Source of the DNA: Daucus carota subsp. sativus
Taxonomy: Eukaryota > Streptophyta > Magnoliopsida > Apiales > Apiaceae
Length of the DNA stretch: 64,000 nt
Reading direction: 5' to 3'
Assembly: GCF_001625215.2 (NCBI RefSeq)
Contig: NC_030383.2
Span: forward strand, 4,042,779-4,106,778
Shown here: positions 33,818-46,160 of the stretch, piece by piece
How the letters are laid out: every line of letters begins with the position of its first letter
Position numbering within the stretch: the stretch's first letter is position 1
Translations under genes and position numbers: made by a program
Notes under the pieces: model-generated
Databases searched by the model: none
Seen by the model: only the letters and a program-made list of their open reading frames with translations
What the model was told of the DNA's origin: nothing

Positions 33818-36523
33818 TTATGAGTGGCAGCTAGTGAAACGATGATCCTGTCGTAATGCCCCCAGCATACTACATGTGACTTCCATCAACTTGCCTGTTG
33901 AAAGCACATACAACAAAAACGTTGCTGTTAGTCGGTCAGCCAGGATAAATTATTAGTCACAAGAATCAGCAGTCTGTGTAATAATAAAGCAATAATCGCT
34001 TTACTAATTGATACGGCCAAAATAATTTATTCTTTCAAGTAAACTTCAAATTGAGCAAAGACAAAGAGTCTGTATATAATAATATCCAGCTATGATAAGT
34101 GAATCAAGAATCACTACCGAATTTTTACCCAGGTATGACGTTAGCGAATGACAGCTGAGCTCACCAGGCTCAATAGGAAAACTGATCAGCTTAAACAAAC
34201 AGATGGTGTCCAAGAAGGGAATTCTTTGTGAAAATGTTCTTAATAAAGAAAAGGACTATTCTACGAGTGAAACGTTTGCAAAAAAGATGCTTAAGTTTAA
34301 GTTTTGAGGACCGAAAGAGGCTACATGAATCACACACTGGCCTTATCTGGACCAGCTGTATTTCCCCCCATGAAACTATTATCTAAATGCAGGAAATTCC
34401 TAAGAGCTCCTATTGTAGTTTGAGCAAAATCCGTGAATGTGACTTAACCAGAGGGACTATCTTGCTGGTTTTGATCACGGTACGTGACTTAACCAAACCG
34501 AGTGTCAAAACAAAATCAAACATTTTGAGTATATTCCGCTCAGACCATAAGCGGACCTTAAACAGCAGAGGGACTATGTCTACTGTGCAAGTATGGCCTA
34601 ATCAAAGATCAATTCCCAGCCCTACAAATCAATCAGCATGCATAGAATTGGTCCAGCCTATAATCCTTGGATACTAAACTAAAACAAAGTCAAACATGCA
34701 AAAAAGAACTCTAATAAAACAATCAATAGAAACAAGCCACCCAACGCACAGATAACCTTAGTTTTCCACAACATGTGTGATAAGCAAGATTTGATTGGCT
34801 TTTACCCTTAACAAATAATCATGTACAACCAGGCAAAGCTAGTGTTTATATGCAAAGTAATACTAAAATCAAGTGGTAGGAATTGAATGCACTGTGCACA
34901 ACTTCATTCAACTTAATATAGTCCCACTTGACCCATCACCTATATCTTTCAACATCACATCTGCTGCAACCCAGCTATGACTCTTAAATCGGATCACCGA
35001 CACTTTTTTTTGCCAAGATTTCCCCCCGAGAACTTGTCCTAAAAATGTCGATTTTGTCACAATATTCACCAGAAATAAGGTCAATTCCCCTCCACAATTC
35101 CTAACAAATTTGTAGTTTATCGTTTTTCCTAAAACCATAAATTGATAGCATATAAAACTAAACGGATCACAATAAATGACAAAATCATGTACAATTCATC
35201 AATATTTATGTAATACCATAACAAAATTGCAATTTACTGAAACAAACCTCTTCTTGATTTAGCAGCAACTTTACTTGCAGCAGGCACAATTTTCTTAACC
35301 GGCTTCGTCTCCTCTTCCGCTGGAAACAAAACCCCGTCAATCCCCTGAACCGAAATTCTTCCATCAGTATATATATCCGGATCAAACAAATAAGCCGAAC
35401 CCTCCCCCTGTCCGAATTTAACCGAGCCATCAGCCTCCTCAGCAACAACCTTATGAGGCAATCTCAAAGTATCATAATTCACTTTCCCGAATCTCCTGAC
35501 AGAGCCATACATACTTTCCTCCGTTTGATACTCCGGTATCAAATGATAATACATTATCTGTTCGGGCGCGCCAGGCTCACTCAGCTGATCAGTAGTCAAT
35601 TTCGCCATCGCCTCATCATTCGGCGCCAACACTGTCAACACATAACCCTCAGAGACCAATCTTCCCATTTCCGAAGCTAATGATGTTAAATTCACCAGAA
35701 TATCTGCCAATTCATTGTATCCACCGTAATGCAGCAGTGTCTGAATAAAATCCTTCACTTGACTCTCGCCGTCAAAATGATGCTTCGGGCCACCAGGCCC
35801 GGGCGCTGGCGCCGGGGCTATAGACGGTCCCGGCGCCAGAGCATCATAAACCGGTAAAACCGGGGGAGCTCCCACGGGAACCGGAACAGGCTTTTTGAGC
35901 CTGTTCGTCCTCGGGTCAACTTCCGGAGCTCCCTCGGGTAAAACCGCGGAGATCGATCTTAAACTTCTCCGAGCATTAAATTCTTCTTCTACCGATTTAG
36001 GAATGAGCAGCCGCTCAATCCCGTGTATGACCCCGTCGGGTCGGGTTATGTCATCGGGTCGGGTCACTTTCGCCTCACCGACAAAATGTTCACTCTTTAA
36101 ATGATTATATTTCAGGTTCAAATGAGGACCCGAGAGCGTTGCATGCTTTGCATGAAGCCAATGATACGACTCTATCCTCTTCGGAATAATATGAAACAAC
36201 AGAAGACTCTGCAGAGACTTGAGATTTCTCGGCTCCAGAAGAAACCGCTTAAACTCGGCATCAATATTTTGCTGCAGAGCCTCATTCTGCGGCGCAAAAA
36301 TAGTAATATTATGCCTCGTCACCGCCTGTTCTAAAGTCTGCAGAAGTAACGCTTTCTCGATAAGCTCCGAGAGCTCGGTGAAGCGCGAGTCCAGCAGTGC
36401 AACCAGCACGGAATTTGAGTTGATCTGAGACGAAGTTGCGGGCAATGCATAAGCGGAGAGGAAGAGAAGAGAGAGAACAAGGAGAGAGAGATCACGCGTG
36501 GCGCCATAGATATGAGAATCCAT
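33818..36523 (-). CDS. Fasciclin-like arabinogalactan protein, group B (FLA15-18 type)
   Basis: Exon 1 is 36523-35248 and exon 2 is 33894-33818, with a phase-1 intron of 1,353 nt; about 450 residues. Order: signal peptide (about 1-32), first FAS1 domain (about 37-180, with NITIFAPQNEAL and GVIHGIERLLIP), a Pro/Ala-rich AGP-type linker (APGPSIAPAPAPGPG, about 230-245), second FAS1 domain (about 255-405, with LTVLAPNDEAM and ISVQGIDGVLFP), and a basic Cys-containing tail completed by exon 2 (KLMEVTCSML). FAS1/AGP proteins are secreted cell-wall or plasma-membrane glycoproteins with roles in adhesion and wall structure. No hydrophobic C-terminal GPI signal is visible, as expected for group B. 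The start at 36523 gives a proper signal peptide; the frame opens upstream to 36739 but that part is leader. Confidence 0.93.
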
Positions 36524-36997
36524 GGCGCTGAGGCTGGAGAGATTTGAGGAGAGACTTGGAGATGAGGAGAGGAACAAGTTGTTGTTGTGTTGTTGTGATG
36601 CCTTGATTAGTAGTACTGCTGTTTTTTTCGCTCTCTGTGTTGTTGTTGTGTGAGTTTCTCTCACTACATGTGAATAAAATGAGTAATAATAAATAGAGTC
36701 CAACAAACTACACAGAGTTTCTGATTCACTTGTTTTCACTTTATATCTATTTTTCTAACTTTTTGAATTTTGTTTGTTAATTGTAAAATGTATTTGTTGT
36801 ATGTACTACTTTCTCAGCTGTCCATATTTGGAAGGGAGAGCCCGATACGTAAATTAAAATTTTTATAAAAATAATTTTGTAAAATAATTTAAATTTTTAT
36901 TTAGAATCAAAATATTTAAAAATAAAATATAAAATTATAATCTAAAATATAGATTAAAAAATCATATATAATTGAGGGGGAATAAATGTATTTTATA
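36524..36997. other. FLA 5' leader and promoter region
   Basis: CT-rich on the coding strand near the start codon (gagagaga tracts on plus). A TATTTAT-like stretch near 36690 (minus) is a candidate TATA element, unproven. 36840-36990 is AT-rich and resembles MITE interior. Confidence 0.35.
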
Positions 36998-37280
36998 CTC
37001 CCTCCGTTTCATAATACATGTCCACTTTTAAACAAATTACGCATATTAAGAAATACTAACTTTTGTAGAAATTTTTCATTTATTATTGTATTTATTGCAT
37101 TGACCAAGTATAATATGTGGCATATATTTGATCTAGGAAATATAATTTAGTAAGGTGTGGTATAAAACTCATATTAGAAATACAAAAATTGATTACACTT
37201 CATTGAGAGTTGAAATGAACAAATAATTTGAAACAATTTTTTGTTCCCAACAATGGATATGTAATATGAAACAAAGTGAG
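36998..37280. mobile_element. Stowaway MITE
   Basis: The left end ctccctccgtttcataatac follows TA. The right end gtaatatgaaacaaagtgag precedes TA at 37281. About 283 bp. Confidence 0.85.
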
Positions 37281-37830
37281 TAATATATATAAATATTTTA
37301 TACTTAAGGTGCTGTTTGGGTGTTACATTTGAGTTCGGTTTTAAGTTGGCTGTGGGTCCGGTTTAGTTACCAAGGGTTCGAGTCGGCTTGGTTTTAGACA
37401 GCGTCCTCCTTTAGCTGCAAGCTGCTACAAGTGAACCTCGACCAGATGGCTTAGCTTTGAATGCACCTGAGTCTTCCTGCGTGGACAAGTGTACATCTTT
37501 GCTTTTAAATTTGGAACCATTATTCCTTAAATGTTTTTATCTTTTTACCGTGGTTGTTCGGAGCAACGTTGTGATTGTCACCTTTTACTGTGTGCATAAC
37601 TTTTACTCTTGAAATTATCACCCGTATAACAAAATGTAATGACACTGTTGAGGGAATTAATTCCATTAGTGCTCTTTTGTTCTTATGAAACAACACATAT
37701 TTTGAGCTTTACTGTTGCCCAAATAGAAAAATTGTTTCATACATGATAACTTTTGCTTCACAAGAATTTAGGTGTAATTTACATATTTTATGTATTGTTT
37801 TAAAGTCAATATTAATCATCAATTAATTCA
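37281..37830. other. Intergenic, possible SINE remnant
   Basis: At about 37390 ccaagggttcgagtcgg resembles a Pol III B box, and the flanking 37310-37520 is GC-richer than its surroundings. No A box, tail or target duplication was found, so it is not called as a SINE. I see no gene. Confidence 0.3.
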
Positions 37831-37832
37831 TA

Positions 37833-38135
37833 CTCCCTCCGTCCCCTCAATTGTTTACATTGGAGGGGGACACGGAGACCAAGACAAAGTATGAAAAATG
37901 AGTAAAGTTAGATGAAAAGTGGGTAAAATGGTGGGACCTACCATTATTTAATAATAAATTTGAGATAGTGGAGGAAAGTAGTGGGTGTAATAGTAGTTTT
38001 TATTGTTAAATATGAAATAGTAGGGGAAGATAGTGGGGGTAATGGTAAGAAAAACTTACTATTTATAATAACGTAAAGAAATGATAGGGACATCCCAAAA
38101 TAGTAACCGTAAAGAAATGAAAGGGACAGATGAAG
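37833..38135. mobile_element. Stowaway MITE
   Basis: ctccctccgtcccctcaatt after TA at 37831; the right end aaagggacagatgaag before TA at 38136. About 303 bp. Confidence 0.8.
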
Positions 38136-39350
38136 TATTTCGTAATTTACTGATTAAATTTTGAATTATTCAGTTAATCATCTGATCAATATCCGATTAA
38201 TCAATTAATCTTGTTCCGTTTTGTCTTTATCCATTCGGTCCGACTTCCGCTTTTTATCGAGGCCGATTCCATGCGATAAAAATCCAAATCTAACATTCCT
38301 TAATATGTTTATAATTATTTATCATTATACATACCACCTTGAGAACGTGTTTTAACTTTTGGACAAAAAGTACACGAATTAATTACGACTCAAGGCAACG
38401 CACAAAATAAATCAGAAAGCAAAACGTAAAAAAGAAAAATCGAAATATTGAGACTGTCGGCAAGCTAAGCTGAAGAATCAAGTCAATATAAGAACAATTT
38501 GTTCCATCTCAATTATATTTGTTCCATCTCAATTATACTAGCACGACTACTATTTGACTCCTTTAAAGTGGATCTCGATTAATCTAAAGCAAATGCTAAT
38601 AATTCATCAATAATCTTGCTTCGCATTTGCCTCCAGCAATGCTCATTTGCCACACCGCTACACATTTTCTTTTACACAGGTCTTAACTACTCGGTTGAAA
38701 ATTGCTTCAAATGAAAATCACTGATACGAATAATATAAAATACTATTAAGTTAATCCTGCGGCAAAGGCAAGCAAGTGCAAGGCTGTAAAACAACCTATC
38801 TAAACAAAGAACTTATTATAAATTTTTTCAATAAATAGAAGATTTTGAGTCGAATCAGAGAGTATAATTCGACTCTTTGATCCGAGTATCCAACTCAAAA
38901 ATCTCCTATTTATTGAAAAAATTTATAGTAAATTTTCTAAATCATGAAGTCAATCAATTAATTCCGATTTATGAATTTTAATTATAATTCACGGGAGTAC
39001 TTTTAAAAATCTGTACTGATATGACAATACAAGTAAGCATTACCACAAGCATAGTAGTATATGATGGGAGCCGGACAGCTAACTCTTAAAGGACCTGTTA
39101 ACAACCTTGCGACTTGCGAGCCATTGTTTAAACCAAGCCCAACGTGTGCATTACACAACAAGTATCTTCAAGTTTGTATTTTGTGCGAAAGATACATGTA
39201 GGAGCATATAGTTGAACTGGACCCATGTGTTAATTGAAAAGTAAAGGCATATCAAAGTGGTTGGAAGACAGTGAAGGAGCCGCGAGCGGCAAGGAAGCTT
39301 CGGTAAATATATGCTTGGAAGCATCACACACCAAACACAAAGTTGACATT
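38136..39350. other. Intergenic sequence
   Basis: A small inverted repeat lies at 38830-38930 (aatagaagattttgagtcg / actcaaaaatctcctattt, with ttcaataaatagaag at the outer edge). Otherwise no gene or element was recognised. Confidence 0.4.
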
Positions 39351-39351
39351 C

Positions 39352-39722
39352 TTAGAGCAAGTCCAACAGCTGCCTCAAATGATGTCCTAAGTCATAATTT
39401 GAGGCATTTGATTGAAAACATTGCTCCAACAGTGTCCTAGTGATGCCTTAAATCACTAGGACAACTTACTTCAGCCCTATTTTTAGGGCTCACCTACTTG
39501 TGCCTCATTTCACTTTTAATAATAAAATATTATCATTCTCTCTCTCCCCACTACTTTTCCCTCTACTTTTTCATTCAAAATATTAATATTTTAATAATAG
39601 GGCTTGTGGATAAGGCTTTTTGTTGGAGTGAATTTATAAAAGTGATGTCCTAAACTACTAGGACATTATATTTTATTATTTATATAGGGCATCCTCTAAG
39701 ACACTCTTGGACTTGCTCTTAG
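39352..39722. mobile_element. PIF/Harbinger-type MITE (gagcaagtcc ends)
   Basis: Element 39355-39719: gagcaagtccaacagc and ctcttggacttgctc, flanked by TTA on both sides (39352-39354, 39720-39722). The internal halves are mirrored (gatgtcctaa / ttaggacat). Confidence 0.85.
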
Positions 39723-39865
39723 AGTACTATAATACTATCAATGTATGGGGCAAGTTAACAATAGGGTGTGTTGGGGAGGTTAGGGAGTAACTCTCGTATT
39801 TATGTACGTATTAAAACGACAATTACCATAATAAAAATAACTTTTCTTAAGAAATTCAAACATTT

Positions 39866-40238
39866 TAAGAGCATCTTCAACGGCGTTATCCATAATCGTT
39901 GGCTAAATTGGACCTGTAACACATTATGCAAAATTTGCTAAACCTATAAGACATTGTACCTCAATGGTATTGGCTAAATTGGTTGGCTATAATTTAAAAA
40001 TAGTATGTTATTAATATTTTAGATTGTTAAAATAGAATATATCAGTTCAATATGGTAATAAATGATGTGCAATCTTCTTACAGATTTCTTACAGACCTGT
40101 AGAAGTTCGATAAATTTAGCCATGCATAGATTCATGTGGTTGGAGTGTGAATTTTTTAAGAGGTTGGCTAAATTTTTTATATATAATATGCCAACTCACT
40201 TTTTACCTAAAGGTTTTGTACGGTTGGAGATGCTCTAA
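39866..40238. mobile_element. MITE family X, complete copy
   Basis: Element 39869-40235: ends gagcatcttcaacgg and cggttggagatgctc, flanked by TAA (39866-39868, 40236-40238), 367 bp. It contains the family core attaatattttagattg and aatagaatatatcag. Confidence 0.88.
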
Positions 40239-40455
40239 GTTGATGTGTTGTTGAGGTTAGGAGTAGCATACTACTGTATTTGTAAATTTCCTTTTGTAGT
40301 GATTTTTTATTTTATTTTTTTACGATTGTGTATACGAAAGACTCATATATCATAAAATCACTGATTTTATATTTCAATTACAAGTATTTTTTTTTCACTA
40401 AATATATGTAACTGATACTTAAGTATTCTATGTTCACAGTCTACCTAATTATTTA

Positions 40456-40669
40456 CTCCATATGCTCCCAACTAGTTTACATTGGGGATCGAGTATGACA
40501 CACATTTAAAATTTGTATAAAATATAATTTTATAATTATTAAAAAATTCCTAAATAAAAATTTAAGTTTACATAATTATAAAAAATATTAAAATTAAATT
40601 ATGAAACAATTTTTATGTATATCTTAAAATACATGTCAAACAGACCGTAAAAGAGAGGGAAGGAGCGAG
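40456..40669. mobile_element. Stowaway-like MITE
   Basis: ctccatatgctcccaac after TA; the right end gaaggagcgag before TA at 40670. AT-rich interior, about 214 bp. Confidence 0.6.
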
Positions 40670-40816
40670 TACATATTTGCACAATCTCCACATTTTACCT
40701 TCAAAATTGTAGATTTTTTTTTAATATATTTTTTATTTCTATCGCAATCCTGAATTATGTATCTTTTCTCGGAATATTGAAAGCACAATCTCTGGATCCT
40801 ACAAATGTTTAAGAAA

Positions 40817-41918
40817 CTAGCTGAGAAGCCGCGCGTTGCGACGGTTTATAAAAATTATATTAATGATTCAATATTAATATTTGTAGAGTACGATAATTTT
40901 GTGACTATCTATAAAAAGTATATTAATGATTAAAAATTAATATTTGTAGGATAAAATAAATTTTATATTATAAAAATCTTGATATAATACCAATACTAAT
41001 ATATAAAATTGTAAAATTGGACTATAATTCATGGTGAAAAAATGAAAATAAATTTCTACACGCAATTAACAATTTAAAGGACGACGAATCTTAATTTTAT
41101 ATGTGTGTTTTTTTTTTAAAGTAATAATGTTCTTACATCATCACCTTCCTCCAATTTTTCTGAATTGATTGTGCACAAAAACATCTAAATTAAATCCGTG
41201 AGATAGCGGTCTATAGCTACCCTTGCGTGTAACAACCTTTATTTTTTAATACTGTATAAACAGCCTTCACTTAAAAGTTGCTTGAACGGAGCAAACAGAT
41301 AATGCGTGAATAATATTTTCCTGTATACAAAGTAAATCATATAAAAATTAACAATAACAAACATGTCCGATAAACAAAACAAATATTATAAAAAGAATAA
41401 CCAACAAATATACATCACTAATAGTTAATTTATTGATATCAACCAAGATTATATTTTTCTCCCGTGTTTGGATTTCTCGACTCCCACATAGCGGTTTATA
41501 ACTACCTTTGCACGCCTTCACTTATCGTTGTAGAAAAACGACACCATCGAGTTAGAAATCGAGTAATAGAACTATCACCAGATAGAGAGAGGTAGGGTTG
41601 TGGTATTGAGAGAGAGTAGGTTGCGACCTATAGGGGTATTTATAGGTGTAGAAAGACCTGTGTGCTACTCTTTCCCATAATTAAATAATCTGAAACAAAA
41701 TCAGATTAAAACTTTCAACATGCTATATTCCATAAATAATCTGAAACTAAATCAGATTCTGAAACTTACTTATAATATATCTGAAACTAAAAAAGGTAGT
41801 TCTAATTTGTGATATTTTTCATCCAAAAATTCCAGAAAATTAGAAAAATAGAACGTAGCGATGTGAGAGGCGCCACCTACACGACCCTCGCTTCTCCTTT
41901 ATATAAGTATATTGATGA
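40817..41918 (-). mobile_element. Non-autonomous Helitron (minus orientation)
   Basis: Read on the minus strand it starts TCATCAATATACTTATATAA at 41918, preceded by A, and ends with a short GC-rich hairpin (ccgtcgcaacgcgcgg), cttctcag and CTAG at 40820-40817, followed by T. This is the A|TC...CTAG|T signature of Helitrons. No Rep/helicase. About 1.1 kb, AT-rich interior. Confidence 0.75.
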
Positions 41919-42063
41919 TACTAGTACTTAACTAATAATGCTCTCTCAACAAGAACAAGCTAGGGAAGATTTGATATGTTATCTTAACCACGGAAAGATG
42001 CATTTCATCTTTCAGATTAAGAGTCATTGATTTGCACTAAAACGTCTTTCTGTTTAAAACATA

Positions 42064-42833
42064 CTAGCCTTTAACCCGTGCAAAGCACGGGCGCTTATAT
42101 AACTCGTAATTTATTAATTATAATTTAAATCTTAACACCATTTTATTAGTATTTTAGTATTAATAATTTGGATTTTAGTTAAATTATATTAACCACTGAT
42201 TATATCTTCTAACGAAAATTTAACTTTCACAATTTATTATCTATCTATAATTATTTTCTGATATTAATATGTGATAGTTTATTATTCAATTAATTTTAAA
42301 TCAAAATTTTCATATTTCATATATCTTCATATTTTACGTAATGGTTCGTGTTTGTAATGAAATAGAACACGTCAGAGTTAAATTTCGAGTAGAATACGTT
42401 ATGATTAAAAAGTAGCGTCTCTAATTATTTATATGTATTTTAGACAAAAGATATTCAAAATTGTATATTTATAATTAGTTATACATTTATCTATAAATTT
42501 TTTTTAATATTAATATATGTTATTAACAGTAGTTTCATCTTTTTCAACTAATTATAAACTATATTTAAAAAGATATTAATATACATAAGGAGTGTTTTTA
42601 GTATATGAAACTGTTTAATAGCTATCTACATGTTGTAGACTTTTAGTTTTAGAGGAGAGTACCAAACCAAAATTTTGTACGACTACAAATTATACCTATG
42701 TTGGCTTTTTATAGTATAGTATAGAATAGCTATCTACATGTTGTAGACTTTTAGTTTTAGAGGAGAGTACCAAACCAAAATTTTGTACGACTACAAATTA
42801 TACCTATGTTGGCTTTTTATAGTATAGTATAGA
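42064..42833 (-). mobile_element. Non-autonomous Helitron with duplicated 5' end
   Basis: Minus-strand 5' end TCTATACTATACTATAAAA at 42833 (preceded by A). The 3' end is the perfect hairpin cccgtgctttgcacggg, then ttaaagg and CTAG at 42067-42064, followed by T. The first 108 bp occur twice in tandem (42833-42726 and 42725-42618), so two potential 5' termini exist. No coding capacity. Confidence 0.85.
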
Positions 42834-43003
42834 TTGTCGGGCCGAATAATTAATTAGAAAGTGAGTTGGAATTAATTATACGACTGAATCAGAAATAGAA
42901 TCCGTACAAATCTTAAATGGTCAATAATAAGCTATTGTTGAAGTGTCGCATTTATTGTTTATTAATTTAATTATTGCGTGCATATATTATTCATGCATTC
43001 ATA

Positions 43004-43393
43004 CATCTGAACAGTGTTACAGAAATCGGGAATCGGACTTAATCGGTTGAGTTACCGATTCGGGGATTAATTGGAAATCGGGGATTAATCGAAAGGATTA
43101 ATCGGAATGAAAATCGGATTTATTTTAATATTAAAAAATTATTTAATATTTAATTATTATTATATTAGCTATTTAGTAACTAATATATTTAATATATTCA
43201 TAAACTCTATAATTGTTCATATTTAAAGTAATATAGTATTTTAATTTTAATAATTTATCATATATACTTCGATTATAAAAGATATATATAACGATTAATC
43301 GGATTTCAAAAATCGGATCGATGGCCGACCTTGCAGGGGATTAATCGGGGATTAATCGGTTAAATCGGAGATTTTTAGAACACTGCATCTGAA
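43004..43393. mobile_element. hAT-type MITE
   Basis: Element 43012-43385 (374 bp) with cagtgtt and aacactg ends, and a perfect 8-bp duplication catctgaa (43004-43011, 43386-43393). The subterminal regions are rich in aatcgggg/ttaatcgg repeats. Confidence 0.9.
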
Positions 43394-45165
43394 TCTCAAA
43401 TTATAATTATTTCTTTATATACCCCTGTGTTTATATTTTATTATATACTTAGTTAAAACAATTTTTTCCTGAAATAAAATCAAAAAAAATACTTCGATTA
43501 TTCTTGCTCATGTTTATTCTCTTATTTTTGTGAAACGAATAATATTACAAGACTAATGGGTGCATTTTTCACGGGTGACAACTGACAATTACAGTCTTAT
43601 AAACTAAGGGGAACGTGTTACAGAATATTTTAACCGACTTGACTAACTTATTTTATTTTTTAAATTCTCTTACAAGTTGCAAGATGTTATTTAATCAGAT
43701 TTAGTAAAATATTCTGATATTAGAAACAGGTAATATGGAACTCTACAATTATTAAAAAACAAAAAAAACTCTACAATTAATCAAATCCCATGCATTCTCA
43801 GATTTTTTAATTGTATGTTGATAATATAACAACTATTTCACTTGCCTAATTACAATCATATATTTCCTGCTGTATAAAATAAATTACTTGAAAATTTTGA
43901 AATTCTTGAGATATCCTATATCACTTTTATATACCAGATGGGATCGTAAGGTTTCTTTGTTTAGTATATTTTTATTTAGGTTTTAAAAAATTTGGAAAAT
44001 CATTTAAAAATGTGACTTTTACAAAAAAAATATTTAAAATAAACAATTCTAAAAACAGAGGCCAGACGCGGCTTTGCAAGCTTGATATTGAGAAGCCGAG
44101 CCGAGGAGTGATGTGGGCATTGATATTGACAGCCGGAAGACGAGCTGTGTTTGTCACACGGATAGTTACCTCCTCAGGTATTTTACTGACGCTAGGTGAA
44201 ATGGTAAGCGCTGAGCTGGTGACCAATTTCATGTCCCGCCAATTTTCAATACAATTTCGGTATAAATTTAATATTCTCTGCAGCGTTGTTTTTATTTTTT
44301 ATACGTAATTTAATATTACAAAATATATTTTTATGTTTTATTTTAATTTTTTTTTCTGAAAAATATAGTACATGATAAATTTTATTCATTAATTTTTTCA
44401 TATATATTGTTTACATCTTAAATTACGTGTAAAAAAATAGAATAATCATATTTTGGTCACATTTTTGGACATAGGGAGTTTAATTTTTAATTGATCGATT
44501 GAAAAAAAATTATCCCAAAATTTTAGGTAAAAAATTATCACATTCATTTTATTATTATTTTATATTTTTAATTGTATATTATATAATTTGAATTACTTCT
44601 ACGGGCCTAAAAACATATACGACCTTATTTATACCGGTAATAAAGAGACAAATATGTCAAATTTTAACTACCAATGGGGACCATATGTCCATCTTTAGGG
44701 CAACACAGGTGAATTAAAAACCTAAAACACAATATCTCCATTGTTGTAAATGGGAGATATTCCTCCAACCACAAAATGTTAAGAACACCTCGTTGTTAGC
44801 AGTGTTCAAAAGTGAGGGCTATAAATGGTTATGAAATTTCCAGGCCCGGTAAGAACACATTGACGTATCAATTTTTTTGTTTTTTCTTAAATGAGAATTA
44901 GAATTGTACATATCATACTAAAACTAGATTGAAATTGTTATTTGAGATATTATTTTTTGCGCATAAATGTTTTTTAACAAGAAGAAGCTGCAATTGATCC
45001 AAGAGCGACGTAAAACCACGTTGAAGTCCATCAAGGTACAAGAATCCTTCACCAGTCACCAGTATCTAATTATGAGATAGGGGGAAGTTAAACATTTTTG
45101 CAATAAGAAGAGAGGTAATTATCCTCGAGAGTCGAGACCAAACCCACGGCTCCGAATAGTTTTAG
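43394..45165. other. AT-rich intergenic region with a GC-richer island
   Basis: 44030-44245 is clearly less AT-rich than its flanks and open on both strands (plus: RGQTRLCKLDIEKPSRG...; minus: EEVTIRVTNTARLPAV...). It may be a coding or transposon fragment; I do not recognise it. A Stowaway-like right end (ggacatagggag) lies at about 44466-44480. A small hairpin (aatatctccatt / aaatgggagatatt) is at about 44731-44761. No gene is called. Confidence 0.35.
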
Positions 45166-45169
45166 AGTA

Positions 45170-45347
45170 GTGCTAGGTGCACATAATTGTGTACAGAAAA
45201 TTTGTACATAATGATGTGGCAAGTGATGTGGTGGGTTTTAATTGGGGTGGTTGGTGTTTGGTGTAAATGCAAGGGGACCATCCAATTAAAATCTGTCACA
45301 TATCATTATGTACATGTTTTTGTACACAATTATGTGCACCAAACATT
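45170..45347. mobile_element. Short MITE with 20-bp perfect inverted repeats
   Basis: ggtgcacataattgtgtaca at 45176-45195 is exactly inverted at 45321-45340, giving an element of about 178 bp. Superfamily undetermined. Confidence 0.75.
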
Positions 45348-46160
45348 TTTCAGAACTCGGTAACAATATGAACTGACAACAAGAAATAATATGGAGGGTG
45401 GGGGTGGGCTTGTTTCTGTCGGTGCTAGACTCATTGTTACCTGTTTGTTCACAAGCCTAATGTAAGTCTATGTGAGAGCGTTTTCGACTGTGAATGATTG
45501 CTAAAATGATACTATTTTCGTTTTTCTTAATCGTTTACATTCTTTTCATATTTTTTAAATATATATTTTAAGATGTATATAAAATATAATTTTATAATTT
45601 ATTTTTTTAAATTTTCTTACAAATATTGATTTCTTAAAACAATTCTAATTTTCTTGCGGCCATAATTTTTTTTATGGCCACAAGGACCTTCCCGACATTC
45701 ATTTAATCCGGGGGTCTTTAATTTGTTTCGGGAGTCGTATACAAAAATAGACTTCATTTTTTGTTTTTGGACTAGTGTAATGAACTATGCTACATCATTT
45801 CTGAGACGACTTCATCTTAAATTTATTAGTTACTTGGCAGACCTATTCGGGCCAAAAACCTTTTTTTCTCCTTTCTTAAATTTTTAGGCCCGGCCCAAAC
45901 TGGGTTCGGGTAATCCAAATTTCAACCTGAGTTTTGTCTGAGTAATTCGATTCAAGGTGGAGTTTGATCATTCAAGTACAAATGGAAATATTTGCAATCT
46001 TTTAAAACTTAAATTCTAAGACCAGAAATTGATGAAAATCGATGTGAGCACAATCATAATTGTATCATAACACATCAGTTTGATGAAGTGTATAATATCG
46101 CAAGTGTACTTGGAATGTTATCGTAATAAACACAGGAAGAATAGAGAGACGAAAATATAT
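45348..46160. other. Intergenic sequence
   Basis: A half Stowaway-like stretch at about 45520-45610. A small GC-richer patch with cggcccaaactgggttcgggt (about 45893-45913). I see no gene. Confidence 0.35.

Noticed and set aside
34387..34677. 96-residue plus-strand frame
   Set aside because: Inside the FLA intron, antisense, no recognisable domain or coding character.
35206..36739. Upstream start of the FLA gene at 36739
   Set aside because: The added 72 residues are leader-like and would bury the signal peptide; the ATG at 36523 gives a proper secretory N-terminus.
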